A stretch of DNA of 64,000 nucleotides. Source: Larkinella sp965227735. GTDB taxonomy: Bacteria > Bacteroidota > Bacteroidia > Cytophagales > Spirosomataceae. The position numbers and the translations under genes are program-made. The stretch lies in contig NZ_OZ245776.1 in assembly GCF_965227735.1 (NCBI RefSeq), forward strand, positions 3,596,001-3,660,000. Direction: 5' to 3'. Position 1 is the stretch's first letter, and every line of letters starts with the position of its first letter. Of this stretch, positions 31,833-41,000 are shown piece after piece. Under the pieces are notes generated by a model that worked only from the letters and a program-made list of their open reading frames with translations, was not told the DNA's origin and ran no database searches.

Positions 31833-33008
31833 ATGGACGCATACATCGTAGCCGGATACAGAACCGCCGTCGGGAAAGCTCCCCGCGGAGGATTGCGGCT
31901 CACCCGCCCGGATGACCTGGCGGCTAAAGTCATTAAACACCTGCTCGCACAGGTTCCGAATTTTGACCCCGCGCGCGTCGAAGACCTGATCGTCGGCAAT
32001 GCCGTGCCGGAAGCCGAGCAGGGCATGCAGATTGCCCGGTATGTTGCCCTGCTGTCGCTGCCCAACAGTGTGCCGGGCATGACCATCAACCGGTATTGCG
32101 GATCAGGACTCGAAGCCATCGCCATCGCATCCGCCAAAATCCACGCCGGACTGGCCGACTGCATCATTGCGGGCGGCACGGAGTCAATGTCGCTGGTGCC
32201 GGTGATGGGCTGGAAAACCGCCCTGAACTTTGAAATCGCACAGAAACACCCGGACTACTACATCGGCATGGGCCTGACCGCCGAACAAGTGGCCGAGCAG
32301 TTTAAAATTGGTCGCGAAGACCAGGATCAGTTTGCCTTCGAATCACACCAGAAAGCGCTGGCGGCTCAGGCAGCCGGGAAGTTCGACGGGGAAATTGTGC
32401 CGATTGCGGTGAAAGAGACGTATTTCGATGCCGATTCGGGCAAGAAGAAAACCCGCGAATGGACCGTTGGCAAAGACGAAGGCCCCCGCGCCGACACCAG
32501 TTTTGAAGCCCTGAACAAACTGAAACCGGTTTTTGCCGCTGGCGGCTCGGTGACGGCAGGAAATTCATCGCAAACATCTGACGGTGCCGCGTTTGTCATC
32601 GTGATGTCCGAAAAGCTGGTCAACGAACTGGGATTGAAACCGAAAGCCCGCATGGTTTCCTACGCGGCCGCCGGTGTGGAACCGCGCATCATGGGCATCG
32701 GACCGGTGAACGCCATTCCGCTGGCGTTGAAAAAAGCCGGGTTGAAGCAGGACGACATCGACCAGATTGAACTGAACGAAGCCTTTGCGGCCCAATCACT
32801 GGCGGTTATTCAGGAACTCGGACTGGATCGCAGTAAGATTAACCCGAACGGTGGCGCCATTGCGCTCGGCCACGCGCTGGGTTCGACGGGCGCCCGCTTG
32901 TCGGTGCAGTTGTTGAATGAAATGGAGCGTCAGAACCAGAAGTACGGCATGGTTTCGGCCTGCGTCGGCGGAGGTCAGGGCGTGGCCGGAATTTTTGAGC
33001 GGCTTTAA
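31833..33008 (+). CDS. fadA: Acetyl-CoA C-acyltransferase (thiolase), FadA (391 aa)
   Basis: Catalyses the thiolytic step of beta-oxidation. The nucleophile Cys89 lies in NRYCGSG; the C-terminal His (ALGHALGSTGAR) and the second Cys (SACVGGGQG) complete the classic thiolase active site. NEAFAAQ, another family signature, is present. Length and motifs fit degradative thiolases of the Bacillus FadA type. It belongs functionally with fadN and fadE although the toxin-antitoxin genes separate it from fadN. It is followed by a strong terminator at 33031. Confidence 0.95.
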   Translation: MDAYIVAGYRTAVGKAPRGGLRLTRPDDLAAKVIKHLLAQVPNFDPARVEDLIVGNAVPEAEQGMQIARYVALLSLPNSVPGMTINRYCGSGLEAIAIASAKIHAGLADCIIAGGTESMSLVPVMGWKTALNFEIAQKHPDYYIGMGLTAEQVAEQFKIGREDQDQFAFESHQKALAAQAAGKFDGEIVPIAVKETYFDADSGKKKTREWTVGKDEGPRADTSFEALNKLKPVFAAGGSVTAGNSSQTSDGAAFVIVMSEKLVNELGLKPKARMVSYAAAGVEPRIMGIGPVNAIPLALKKAGLKQDDIDQIELNEAFAAQSLAVIQELGLDRSKINPNGGAIALGHALGSTGARLSVQLLNEMERQNQKYGMVSACVGGGQGVAGIFERL

Positions 33009-33030
33009 ACCGTAATTGAATCTAAAGACA

Positions 33031-33056
33031 AGGGGCTTCGGCCCCTTTTATTTTTT
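33031..33056 (+). terminator. Terminator after fadA
   Basis: AGGGGC-TTCG-GCCCCT (33031-33046) followed by TTTATTTTTT. The UUCG tetraloop and T tract make it a strong rho-independent terminator. The T tract reaches into the last codons of the convergent LysM gene. Confidence 0.92.
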
Positions 33057-35117
33057 CCGGATGACCAATCGCGCGCCCACAACCGCCGTCAAATCCGGCA
33101 AATTGTTCCATTGGCGAACCTGCTCCGGTTTTACATTGTATCGCAAGCCAATCCGGTACATATTTTCACCGGGTTTTACCACATGAATGAGTTCACCCGT
33201 TGCATTGACCGGCACTGTGGCCGGTGCTGCCGGTTTTGCCACAGGCGGTCGAGCCGGAGCAGGTTTAGCGGCCAGCGGCACTAAACCGGTTTTCGTGGGT
33301 GACTTCGATTGATCGATGAGCAACGCCTGGCCGGGGCGCAGCGGTTTTTGAGCCGACAAATTATTCCAGAGGTACAACTGCGGCACCGTTACGTTGTATT
33401 TGCGGGCCACCGTCGCATAGGTATCACTTTTTTCCGCCACGTGCATAATCAGCGGACCACTCACCTCTTCCGGCTCTTCTTCGGTTTCTTTCGCCGGAAT
33501 CGGTTTCTCCGCTGCCCGAACGGGCTGAATGGTTTTGGTAGCACCTGAGCGGAATTGCGGGGCTTCCGGTTCGTTCAATGCCGCAATCATACTGTCCAGC
33601 GTCGACAGAGTGCTTCGGCTCGGAACGGTGGTCAAAGGCTTCTCGGCAATTGCCAGCCGCTCGGGCTGCTCAGTCGGCTCTGGTTTCAAAGCGACGGGTT
33701 TCTGATCGGCCGAGTCCGGTTTGATAACGGCCAGAACCGGTTCGGTTTTAGGCGTCAAAGGTGGTTCGGTGGGTGTGCGGTAATATTCCACCGGCAGGTT
33801 GGAGGGTCGCTTCTTCTGCAACCATAAAATCCGGTTCACCGCGGGTTGCTGCTCCGGATTGACCCCATTGTATGCAATCAGTTTGCGAAGTTTAATCCCG
33901 TATTGCTGCGCGATGGCCCACAGCGACTGCCCGCGTCTGACAATGTGAAACGGCACGTTGGCCCGTTTCCTTTTTTTCCGCAGGTAATAAATTTCACCCG
34001 CAACAATTGGCTGGTCGCTTCGCAGGTCATTATACTTCTGAAATTTACTCACCTTCACTTTCCCCTCATAGGCCAGCGTAATCCGGTTATCGAATAACTG
34101 CGCCTGAACACCCTTTTTCCCGTTGATCTGGTAGAATACTCCACCCCGTTTACCGGGTTCCGCCGTACTTTTTTGTAATACCGGAAAACCGGCATCCGGG
34201 AGAGCCGCCTGACGATCGCCCGACGAACCGGTTTGCTGTTTCAACCCGGCATACTGTTCCGGCGTGGTCGGGACATAAACCGTATAATCCTCATTTTCCG
34301 GTATGCGGGGTGCTTTTAGCCAGGTATTATATCGACTAATCAGGGATTCGCTGACCTGACACATTTCCGCAATTTGCGACAGGCTTTTTCCCCGGGTTTC
34401 TTCATACGGAAACAAAACCGTTTGTTTCTGCGGATGATAAACCGACAAGGCGCGCTCCAGAACCATTTTAGAAGCCAGCAACCGGATTAAAAACACATCC
34501 TGCGGGTCATTGAGGGCGTAAGTTTTCCCATCTACGGGGTCTTGGGCCAAAAGCTGGGTCGAGTCTCCGCGCAACAGTTGATCGTATCGATGAATGACCG
34601 ACACCCAGTTCGGCTTTCGGGTATACAGTTGTTTTAACCGGGTCAAAACGGCCCGCGTCGATCGGATGGGATGCCGCCGTTCATCCACAAAAATGTCAGT
34701 TTGAAGATCGTGCAGAACTGTCTTGTCCAAAGCCCAAAAACCGGAAGAACCCTCATCGGAAACCGATACCGGATGATGAAGCGCCAGAAATAAAAAATCG
34801 TCGGACAGGGAATGTTGTGCCAGAAGAGGCCGGATAATCGGAAAGTAGGCGTTCATTCGTTCCAATCGGGCCGTCACCAACGCCCGATTGACATACAACA
34901 ATTCTGCTTCCTGTTGAACAGAATGCTGCGTGGCCGGGGTCAACAGAATCGTTACACCGGCAAATTCCAGTCGGTTATCAATCCGGGGAACACCCTGAGC
35001 ATGAACGGCTCCACCCTGAAGCAGAAGGCCTACACTCAATCCAAACAGCCGCCTGATGAACGACGGATTCAGACCGCACCGGAATACCGCTGGTCTGAAT
35101 TTATTTTCCTGGATCAT
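33048..35117 (-). CDS. LysM protein with degenerate lytic-transglycosylase-like domain (689 aa)
   Basis: An exported cell-wall-binding protein. After an N-terminal basic segment and signal-like stretch (about 21-40), residues 100-180 resemble the MltD/SLT fold, but the catalytic Glu of the family's ALVESGF motif aligns with His115 in LALHHPVS, and the usual GLWQFM is GFWALD. Three LysM domains follow at about 390-436, 558-603 and 644-689, joined by long Pro/Lys-rich linkers. It therefore probably binds peptidoglycan through LysM while being catalytically dead. It lies between fadA and fadE on the opposite strand; I see no functional link to them. Confidence 0.85.
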   Translation of the reverse strand: MIQENKFRPAVFRCGLNPSFIRRLFGLSVGLLLQGGAVHAQGVPRIDNRLEFAGVTILLTPATQHSVQQEAELLYVNRALVTARLERMNAYFPIIRPLLAQHSLSDDFLFLALHHPVSVSDEGSSGFWALDKTVLHDLQTDIFVDERRHPIRSTRAVLTRLKQLYTRKPNWVSVIHRYDQLLRGDSTQLLAQDPVDGKTYALNDPQDVFLIRLLASKMVLERALSVYHPQKQTVLFPYEETRGKSLSQIAEMCQVSESLISRYNTWLKAPRIPENEDYTVYVPTTPEQYAGLKQQTGSSGDRQAALPDAGFPVLQKSTAEPGKRGGVFYQINGKKGVQAQLFDNRITLAYEGKVKVSKFQKYNDLRSDQPIVAGEIYYLRKKRKRANVPFHIVRRGQSLWAIAQQYGIKLRKLIAYNGVNPEQQPAVNRILWLQKKRPSNLPVEYYRTPTEPPLTPKTEPVLAVIKPDSADQKPVALKPEPTEQPERLAIAEKPLTTVPSRSTLSTLDSMIAALNEPEAPQFRSGATKTIQPVRAAEKPIPAKETEEEPEEVSGPLIMHVAEKSDTYATVARKYNVTVPQLYLWNNLSAQKPLRPGQALLIDQSKSPTKTGLVPLAAKPAPARPPVAKPAAPATVPVNATGELIHVVKPGENMYRIGLRYNVKPEQVRQWNNLPDLTAVVGARLVIRKK

Positions 35118-35281
35118 ACCTGCGCAATAGTCGTACTCAATAATACACGAAATATACAGTTAAATCATACATGTACAAGCAAAAAAGAGATTAATTTTAT
35201 ACTTTATAGCTACAAAATGACCCATTCCGTTAACAAACCGCAGGACTGCTTTCCACCAAAAACCGCCGTCAAATTAAACCC

Positions 35282-35343
35282 GTATGCTTGCATACTATCT
35301 CTACTTTTTTTACTTTTGCAGGGTAACGGTATGCCTGCATACC
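35282..35343 (+). promoter_or_regulatory. fadE promoter with two MarR-type operators
   Basis: Operator 1 is GTATGCTTGCATAC (35282-35295), a perfect inverted repeat of GTATGC. Its TTG (35288-35290) is placed 20 nt before TACTTTTG (35311-35318), an exact TAnnTTTG box, so it covers the -33 region. Operator 2, GGTATGCCTGCATACC (35328-35343), lies at or just after the expected start of transcription. Centre-to-centre spacing is 47 bp. Binding to both would block the promoter. Confidence 0.85.
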
Positions 35344-35374
35344 AACCTATAAACCCCTATTCGACCTACACATC

Positions 35375-37174
35375 ATGATTGCAACGGACCATAAAGCATC
35401 GCTGAAAGGCGGAGAGTTTCTGATCAAAGAAACCGATGCCGCCCAGGTGTTCATTCCGGAGGAATTTTCGGAAGAGCAACAAATGATTGCCGCGACTTGC
35501 CGCGAGTTTCTGGAGCGCGAAATCTGGACTCGTCTGGATGAAATAGACCAGGCCAAATCGCCGGACCTGATTGCTTCATTGATGGACAAAGCCGGGGAGC
35601 TGGGCTTGCTCGGCACGTCGGTTCCGGAAGAATACGGCGGTTTTGGCATGAACTTTAACACGTCGATGCTGGTGACGGAAGTAACCGGCGCCGGGCATTC
35701 GTTCTCCGTGGCGCTGTCGGCGCACACTGGCATCGGAACCCTGCCGATTGTGTATTATGGTAACGACGACCAGAAATCGAAATACCTGCCCAAACTGGCA
35801 ACCGGCGAGTGGAAAGCCGCCTACTGCCTGACCGAGCCGGATTCGGGTTCGGATGCCAATTCGGGCAAAACGAAAGCCAAATTGACCGAAGATGGCAAAC
35901 ACTACGTCATCGATGGCCAGAAAATGTGGATCACGAACGGCGGTTTTGCCGATCTGTTCATTGTTTTTGCCAAGATTGATGAGGACAAGAACCTGAGTGC
36001 GTTCATTATCGAAAAGGATTTTGGTGGCATTACAATGAACGAGCCGGAGCACAAAATGGGGATCAAAGGCTCCGACACCCGTCAGATTTTCTTCAATGAT
36101 TGCAAGGTACCGGTCGAAAATCTGCTGTCGACGCGGGGCAATGGGTTTAAAATTGCCGTCAATATTCTCAATATCGGCCGGATCAAGCTCGGTGTGGCCG
36201 CCGTTGGTGGGTCGAAAGAAGTGATCAACAACGCCATCCGGTACGCCAACGAACGCAAGCAGTTCAACACGCTGATTTCGAGTTTTGGTGCCATCAAGCA
36301 CAAGCTGGCCGAAATGGCCGTGAAGGTATACGCCTGTGAAACCGCCTGTTACCGCGCCGGACAGAACATCGACGACCTGATCGAAACCCTGAAAGTCAAC
36401 GGTTTGGGCGATTCCGAAGCCAAACTGAAAGCCCTGGAGCAATTCGCCATCGAATGCGCCATGATGAAAGTCCACGGTTCCGAAACACTGGACTATGTGG
36501 TCGATGAAGGCGTTCAGGTCTACGGCGGCATGGGCTATTCGGCCGACGCGCCGATGGACCGCGCCTACCGCGACGCCCGCATCAACCGGATTTTTGAAGG
36601 CACGAACGAAATCAACCGGATGCTGACCGTCGACATGATTCTGAAACGGACCATGAAAGGCGAACTTGACCTGATGAGCCCGGCGATGGCGGTTTCGAAA
36701 GAAATCATGTCGATCCCGGACTTTAGTGCCGACGAAGAAGAAGTGCTGTTTGCCGCCGAGAAAAAAGTGCTGCGGAATTTGAAGAAAGCCATTCTGATGG
36801 TGGCAGGGGCGGCTGTTCAGAAGCTGATGATGAAACTCTCGGACGAACAGGAAATTCTGATGAACCTGGCCGATATGGTCATTGAACTGTACGTCGCCGA
36901 GTCGGTTTTGCTGCGCGTTGAAAAACTGACGGGCCTCAAGGGCGAATCTCCGGTCGCGTTGCAGAAAGACCTCGCGCTGGTGTATCTGCACGAAGCGGTC
37001 GAGAAAATCAACAACGCCGGTCGGGCCGCCATCTCCTCGTTTGCCGAAGGTGACGAACTCCGCGTGATGCTGATGGGCCTGAAACGCTTTACCAAAATTG
37101 AACCACTGAACCTGAAAGACACCCGCCGTCGGATTGCCGATGCGATGATTGCGGAGAATAAATATATTTTCTAA
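35375..37174 (+). CDS. fadE: Acyl-CoA dehydrogenase, FadE type (599 aa)
   Basis: An FAD enzyme that introduces the trans-2 double bond in beta-oxidation. FAD/substrate-binding text is clear (AYCLTEPDSGSDANS, KMWITNGGFAD), and the C-terminal IFEGTNEINRML contains the catalytic Glu. At about 600 residues it has the C-terminal extension of the Bacillus FadE (YusJ) type rather than the 380-residue short-chain type. It starts at the ATG at 35375 behind a promoter bearing two MarR operators, separate from but co-regulated with marR-fadN. Confidence 0.93.
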   Translation: MIATDHKASLKGGEFLIKETDAAQVFIPEEFSEEQQMIAATCREFLEREIWTRLDEIDQAKSPDLIASLMDKAGELGLLGTSVPEEYGGFGMNFNTSMLVTEVTGAGHSFSVALSAHTGIGTLPIVYYGNDDQKSKYLPKLATGEWKAAYCLTEPDSGSDANSGKTKAKLTEDGKHYVIDGQKMWITNGGFADLFIVFAKIDEDKNLSAFIIEKDFGGITMNEPEHKMGIKGSDTRQIFFNDCKVPVENLLSTRGNGFKIAVNILNIGRIKLGVAAVGGSKEVINNAIRYANERKQFNTLISSFGAIKHKLAEMAVKVYACETACYRAGQNIDDLIETLKVNGLGDSEAKLKALEQFAIECAMMKVHGSETLDYVVDEGVQVYGGMGYSADAPMDRAYRDARINRIFEGTNEINRMLTVDMILKRTMKGELDLMSPAMAVSKEIMSIPDFSADEEEVLFAAEKKVLRNLKKAILMVAGAAVQKLMMKLSDEQEILMNLADMVIELYVAESVLLRVEKLTGLKGESPVALQKDLALVYLHEAVEKINNAGRAAISSFAEGDELRVMLMGLKRFTKIEPLNLKDTRRRIADAMIAENKYIF

Positions 37175-37182
37175 AAAACTCA

Positions 37183-37213
37183 GGTCTAGCGGTTTTTCAT
37201 AAACCGCTAGACC
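37183..37213 (+). terminator. Hairpin after fadE
   Basis: A 13-bp stem (37183-37195 with 37201-37213, GGTCTAGCGGTTT arm) and a 5-nt loop directly after the fadE stop. It lacks a long T tract, so it may be an RNA-stabilising stem working with the terminator that follows. Confidence 0.65.
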
Positions 37214-37250
37214 GACCGGTTAACTTCACAACTAAAAACCAAAATTGTAT

Positions 37251-37286
37251 AAGCCGACTGCGGATTCGCGGTCGGCTTTATTGTTT
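37251..37286 (+). terminator. Terminator between convergent fadE and flavin-fold gene
   Basis: The AAGCCGAC/GTCGGCTT stem (37251-37258 with 37271-37278) is followed by TATTGTTTT. It serves the plus strand and weakly the minus strand. Confidence 0.8.
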
Positions 37287-37307
37287 TGCTTCCTTTCAGC
37301 AAATGAA

Positions 37308-37832
37308 TCAGACTTTCAGCTCGCCTTCCACGCCGTCGTCCATCGTTTTGCCGGTTACCAGCGAAGCCGCCATCTTGATGAACGACACCGCACGGTTGTT
37401 TTTCGTATCCCAGTAGCGGCAGGTTTCGGGCTGCACGCGGATCACCGTCAGATCTGGATCGTCTTTGCCGCCCTGAAACCAGATTTTTGCGAAGGGCGTC
37501 CAGTATTCTTCGATTTTCTGGCGGTCTTGCGAAACGGTAGCCGTACCGTACAAACTGAGGTATTCGGAGGGGCCTTCCTTGCAGAAAAAAAGCTGCACCG
37601 CCGGATCGGCGGCCAGTTCCTTGTTTTTGTTCGAGGAGGCCGCGCTGAGAAAATAGAGTGCGCCATCATCGTCTACGCCCTGCAACGCCATCGGCCGGCT
37701 GGGGGCCGGGCGGCTATCGGTGAAGGTCGTAAACATACACATGCCTTCGGCGAGGTCTTTTAGTTTTTCAAGGGCTTCAGTTCCAGCGAGATTCTGGATA
37801 TGGCCGTCTTCGTCGTGTCGGGGATCTTGCAT
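37308..37832 (-). CDS. Pyridoxamine-phosphate-oxidase-fold (general stress 26-like) protein (174 aa)
   Basis: A flavin-binding split-barrel protein. The pattern MCMFTTFTDSRPAPSRPMAL, DDGALYFLSAASSNKNKELA and PAVQLFFCKEGPSEYLSLYG matches the general-stress protein 26 group of PNPOx-like proteins, which bind FMN or F420-like cofactors and usually have no pyridoxine activity. The ATG at 37832 is preferred since the longer frame begins at TTG and the ATG has a GGAG a few bases upstream. Likely a cytosolic redox or stress protein. Confidence 0.85.
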   Translation of the reverse strand: MQDPRHDEDGHIQNLAGTEALEKLKDLAEGMCMFTTFTDSRPAPSRPMALQGVDDDGALYFLSAASSNKNKELAADPAVQLFFCKEGPSEYLSLYGTATVSQDRQKIEEYWTPFAKIWFQGGKDDPDLTVIRVQPETCRYWDTKNNRAVSFIKMAASLVTGKTMDDGVEGELKV

Positions 37833-38070
37833 GACTCCGTTGAAATAAGGGTGAGTCGGCAAAACGGCTTGTGCGTGCTTTATGTTTTTGCGGATTGGCG
37901 AGACCGATTGTGTGGCCCCTCATTCCGTAGAACCGATCCAGGTTTCCCTTCCTGCCATCTGTGATATAGCGGTGATTACCAGCCTGAAACCGCCATTTAT
38001 TCATTCCTATTGCAAAATGCCAACTATTTTTAAGACCTTTCGCCGTTCTTCTCCGTAACAATTCTAAACC

Positions 38071-41000
38071 ATGAAGACGTACCTGCGTTCGTTAACGGCC
38101 CTTAGCGTCCTGTTTTTTTTTAGCACCTGTTCCCATCTCAGTAATTCCGTCCGGCTGATCAATCAAAACTTTGAAGAGGAAGTGGGCCGGAACCAGAATC
38201 TGGTCTTTACGTTCAGCAAAGACCTCGTACCGGACGGTCGGCTCAACGAATGGGATTCGACGCAATACGTGGTTTTTGAACCGGCGGTTGCAGGAAATTT
38301 CAAGTGGACTGCCCCCAACGAACTGGTGTTTTCACCGGCAATTGCTTTCAAACCGGCGACGGAATACAAAGCCGAACTGAACAACGCCCTGGTTCGCCAG
38401 CAGAAAGACGCGCAACTCTCTCTCGATAATGAAACCATCGCCTTCCACACGCCGTATCTCCAGCTCGCCGACACCGAATTCTGGTGGACGCGGGGCGAGA
38501 ACGGGCGCCCGGTTGCCAAAGCGAAACTGAATTTCAATTATCCGGTGAGCGGAGCCGAACTGGCCGGTTTACTAAAAATTGAAGCCGAAGCGGAAAAACC
38601 GCTGACAACGCAGGTTCTGCAAACGTCGCTGAACGAAACCATCCCGGTTACGCTCGCCAACGCCCCCGCTTCCCGCAGCGAAACCCCGCTGAAAATTCAG
38701 ATTGGGCAAGGCCTGAAAGTGCCGAATACGGCTTTCAGCACCAAAGAAGCGTTTGAACAAACGACCGCGCTCCCCTCGCAATACAGCCTGGAGGTGGTGG
38801 ATGTTAAAACCGGCTTCGAAAACAACGAAGGCGTTATCCGAATCATTACGACGCAGGAATTGCAGGCCAGCCAGTTGAGCAGCTATTATACCCTGACACC
38901 GGAAGCCGAAAGCCGAGCCGAACTCACAGAGAACGGTTTTATCATCCGTGGTAACTTCAACGAAACCGAAACCTACGTGCTGACGCTCACCAATCAGCTC
39001 AAAGGCGTTTTGGGCGGACGACTGGACGAAGCGGTTTCGAAAGACGTGTTTTTCGGAAAAATGCCCGCCGGTATTTCCTTTGTCAACAAACGGGCGGTTT
39101 ATCTTTCGTCGAAAGGCGCGAAAAACGTAGGCGTTAACATCGTCAACGTGCCGAAAGTGGACGTAAAGATTGCGAAGGTGTACGAGAATAACATTCTGCA
39201 CTACCTGCGCTCGGGTCGCTACGAAGAAAGTGGCGAAATCGACGGCGAATGGAAACCGCTCGGAACGCACTATTATTACGACGATGAACAACAGAATTAC
39301 AGCGATATCATCGTTCAGAAAACCGTTGAAACAACCAATTTGCCCAAAGCCAAAGGCGTTTCGGCCTTAAACCTGTCCCTCCCCGACCAAACCGCATCCA
39401 GTCCGAATCCGCCCCGGGGGATTTATCTCGTTACGGTCAGTTCGAAAGACGATGCGTACATCAGCGCGACCAAACTGATTTCGGTCTCGGACATTGGCCT
39501 GATTACCAAACAGGGCAGCGACGAAGTGTGGGTATTTGCCAACTCCATCAAAACCGCCGAGCCGCTGGCAAATGTCGATATCACGCTGATCAGCAGCAAT
39601 AACCAGGTCATTGCCACGGTGCAAACCAACGGCAAAGGCGTGGCGCATTTTGAAAAAATAACCGCCAAAAATCCCGGTTCCAAACTGGCGATGGTGCTAT
39701 CCAAAACCGAAGATGATTTCAATTATCTGTTGCTGCAGGACGCGAAAGTCGAAACGTCGCGCTTCGAGGTAGAAGGCAAGCGCGACAACCCGACCGGTTT
39801 TGATGCCTTTGTCTACGGTGACCGCAACATTTACCGCCCCGGCGAAACGATTCACTTCAACACCATCATCCGAAACCCGGTTTGGGAAAGCGTCGGCGAG
39901 ATTCCGCTGAAGATTAAAGTGCTGTCGCCCAACGGCAAGGAATACCGGGTGCTGCGCCAATCGACCAACGAGCAGGGCGCCGTGGCTACCGACGTACCGA
40001 TCGATCCGGCGGCCGTCACAGGCACGTATGTCACGGAAATTTACAACGCCAACGATGTGTTGCTGGCATCGCGGAACATCAGCATCGAAGAGTTTATTCC
40101 CGACCGCATCCGGGTGGAAGCCCGCACCGAACGCGACGCCTACCGAACCGGCGAAACCGTCACAATGACCGCCACCGCGACGAACCTGTTTGGCCCACCC
40201 GCCACCGGGCGAACCTACGAAATGGACCTGCAACTGAAGCAACGGGCATTTACGGCCAAACAATTCCCGGACTACACCTTTGCCATCGAGAGCAATACGT
40301 CGTTTGAAAAAAATCTGCGCCAGGGCGTGACCGACGCCAGCGGCCAGGCCGTTGAACGGTTTCCGATTTCGACCAGCTACCGCGACATCGGCGTGTTGGA
40401 AGGCAAACTGTTCGTCACGGTTTTTGACGAAAACAGCCGCCCGGTCAATCGACTGAAGCAACTCGATGTGTTTACACAGGAAACTTTTTACGGCATTCGG
40501 CTGGCCGATTCGTACGTCGGCACCAACGTTCCGCTGCCCGTCGATGTGGTGGCCGTGGATCGAAACGGCAACTTGCAAAAAGGAGCAACGGCCCAGGCGG
40601 AGGTGGTGCGCTTCGACTACCAGACGGTTGTTGAAAAACAGTACGACCAGTTGCGGTATGTCTCGAAAAAACGCGAAAAAGTGGTTTACACCAATAATTT
40701 GAGTTTCGGCGATGGCCGGGCCAAATTCAGTTACGTGCCGACAGTTTCGGGCGAATACGAGGTGCGCATCCGGCGGACGGGCAAATCCGGCGAGGTAGCT
40801 GCGGCTTACACGGCGGTTTCGTATTACGCTTACGGTTTTGGCACCACGCAAAGTTCGTCGTTCGAAGTCAGCACCGAAGGGCAGGTTTTGATGGAGTTCG
40901 ACAAAGAAAAGTATCAGGTGGGCGATAAAGCGAAAGTGTTGTTCAAAACGCCGTTTGCCGGAAAACTGCTCGTCACGCTGGAACGCAACAAAGTACTGGA

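Noticed and set aside
37833..38061. A small gene opposite the alpha-2-macroglobulin start
   Set aside because: A 94-aa frame exists on the minus strand, but its composition does not resemble its neighbours and it overlaps the start of the flavin-fold gene; no protein family is recognised.
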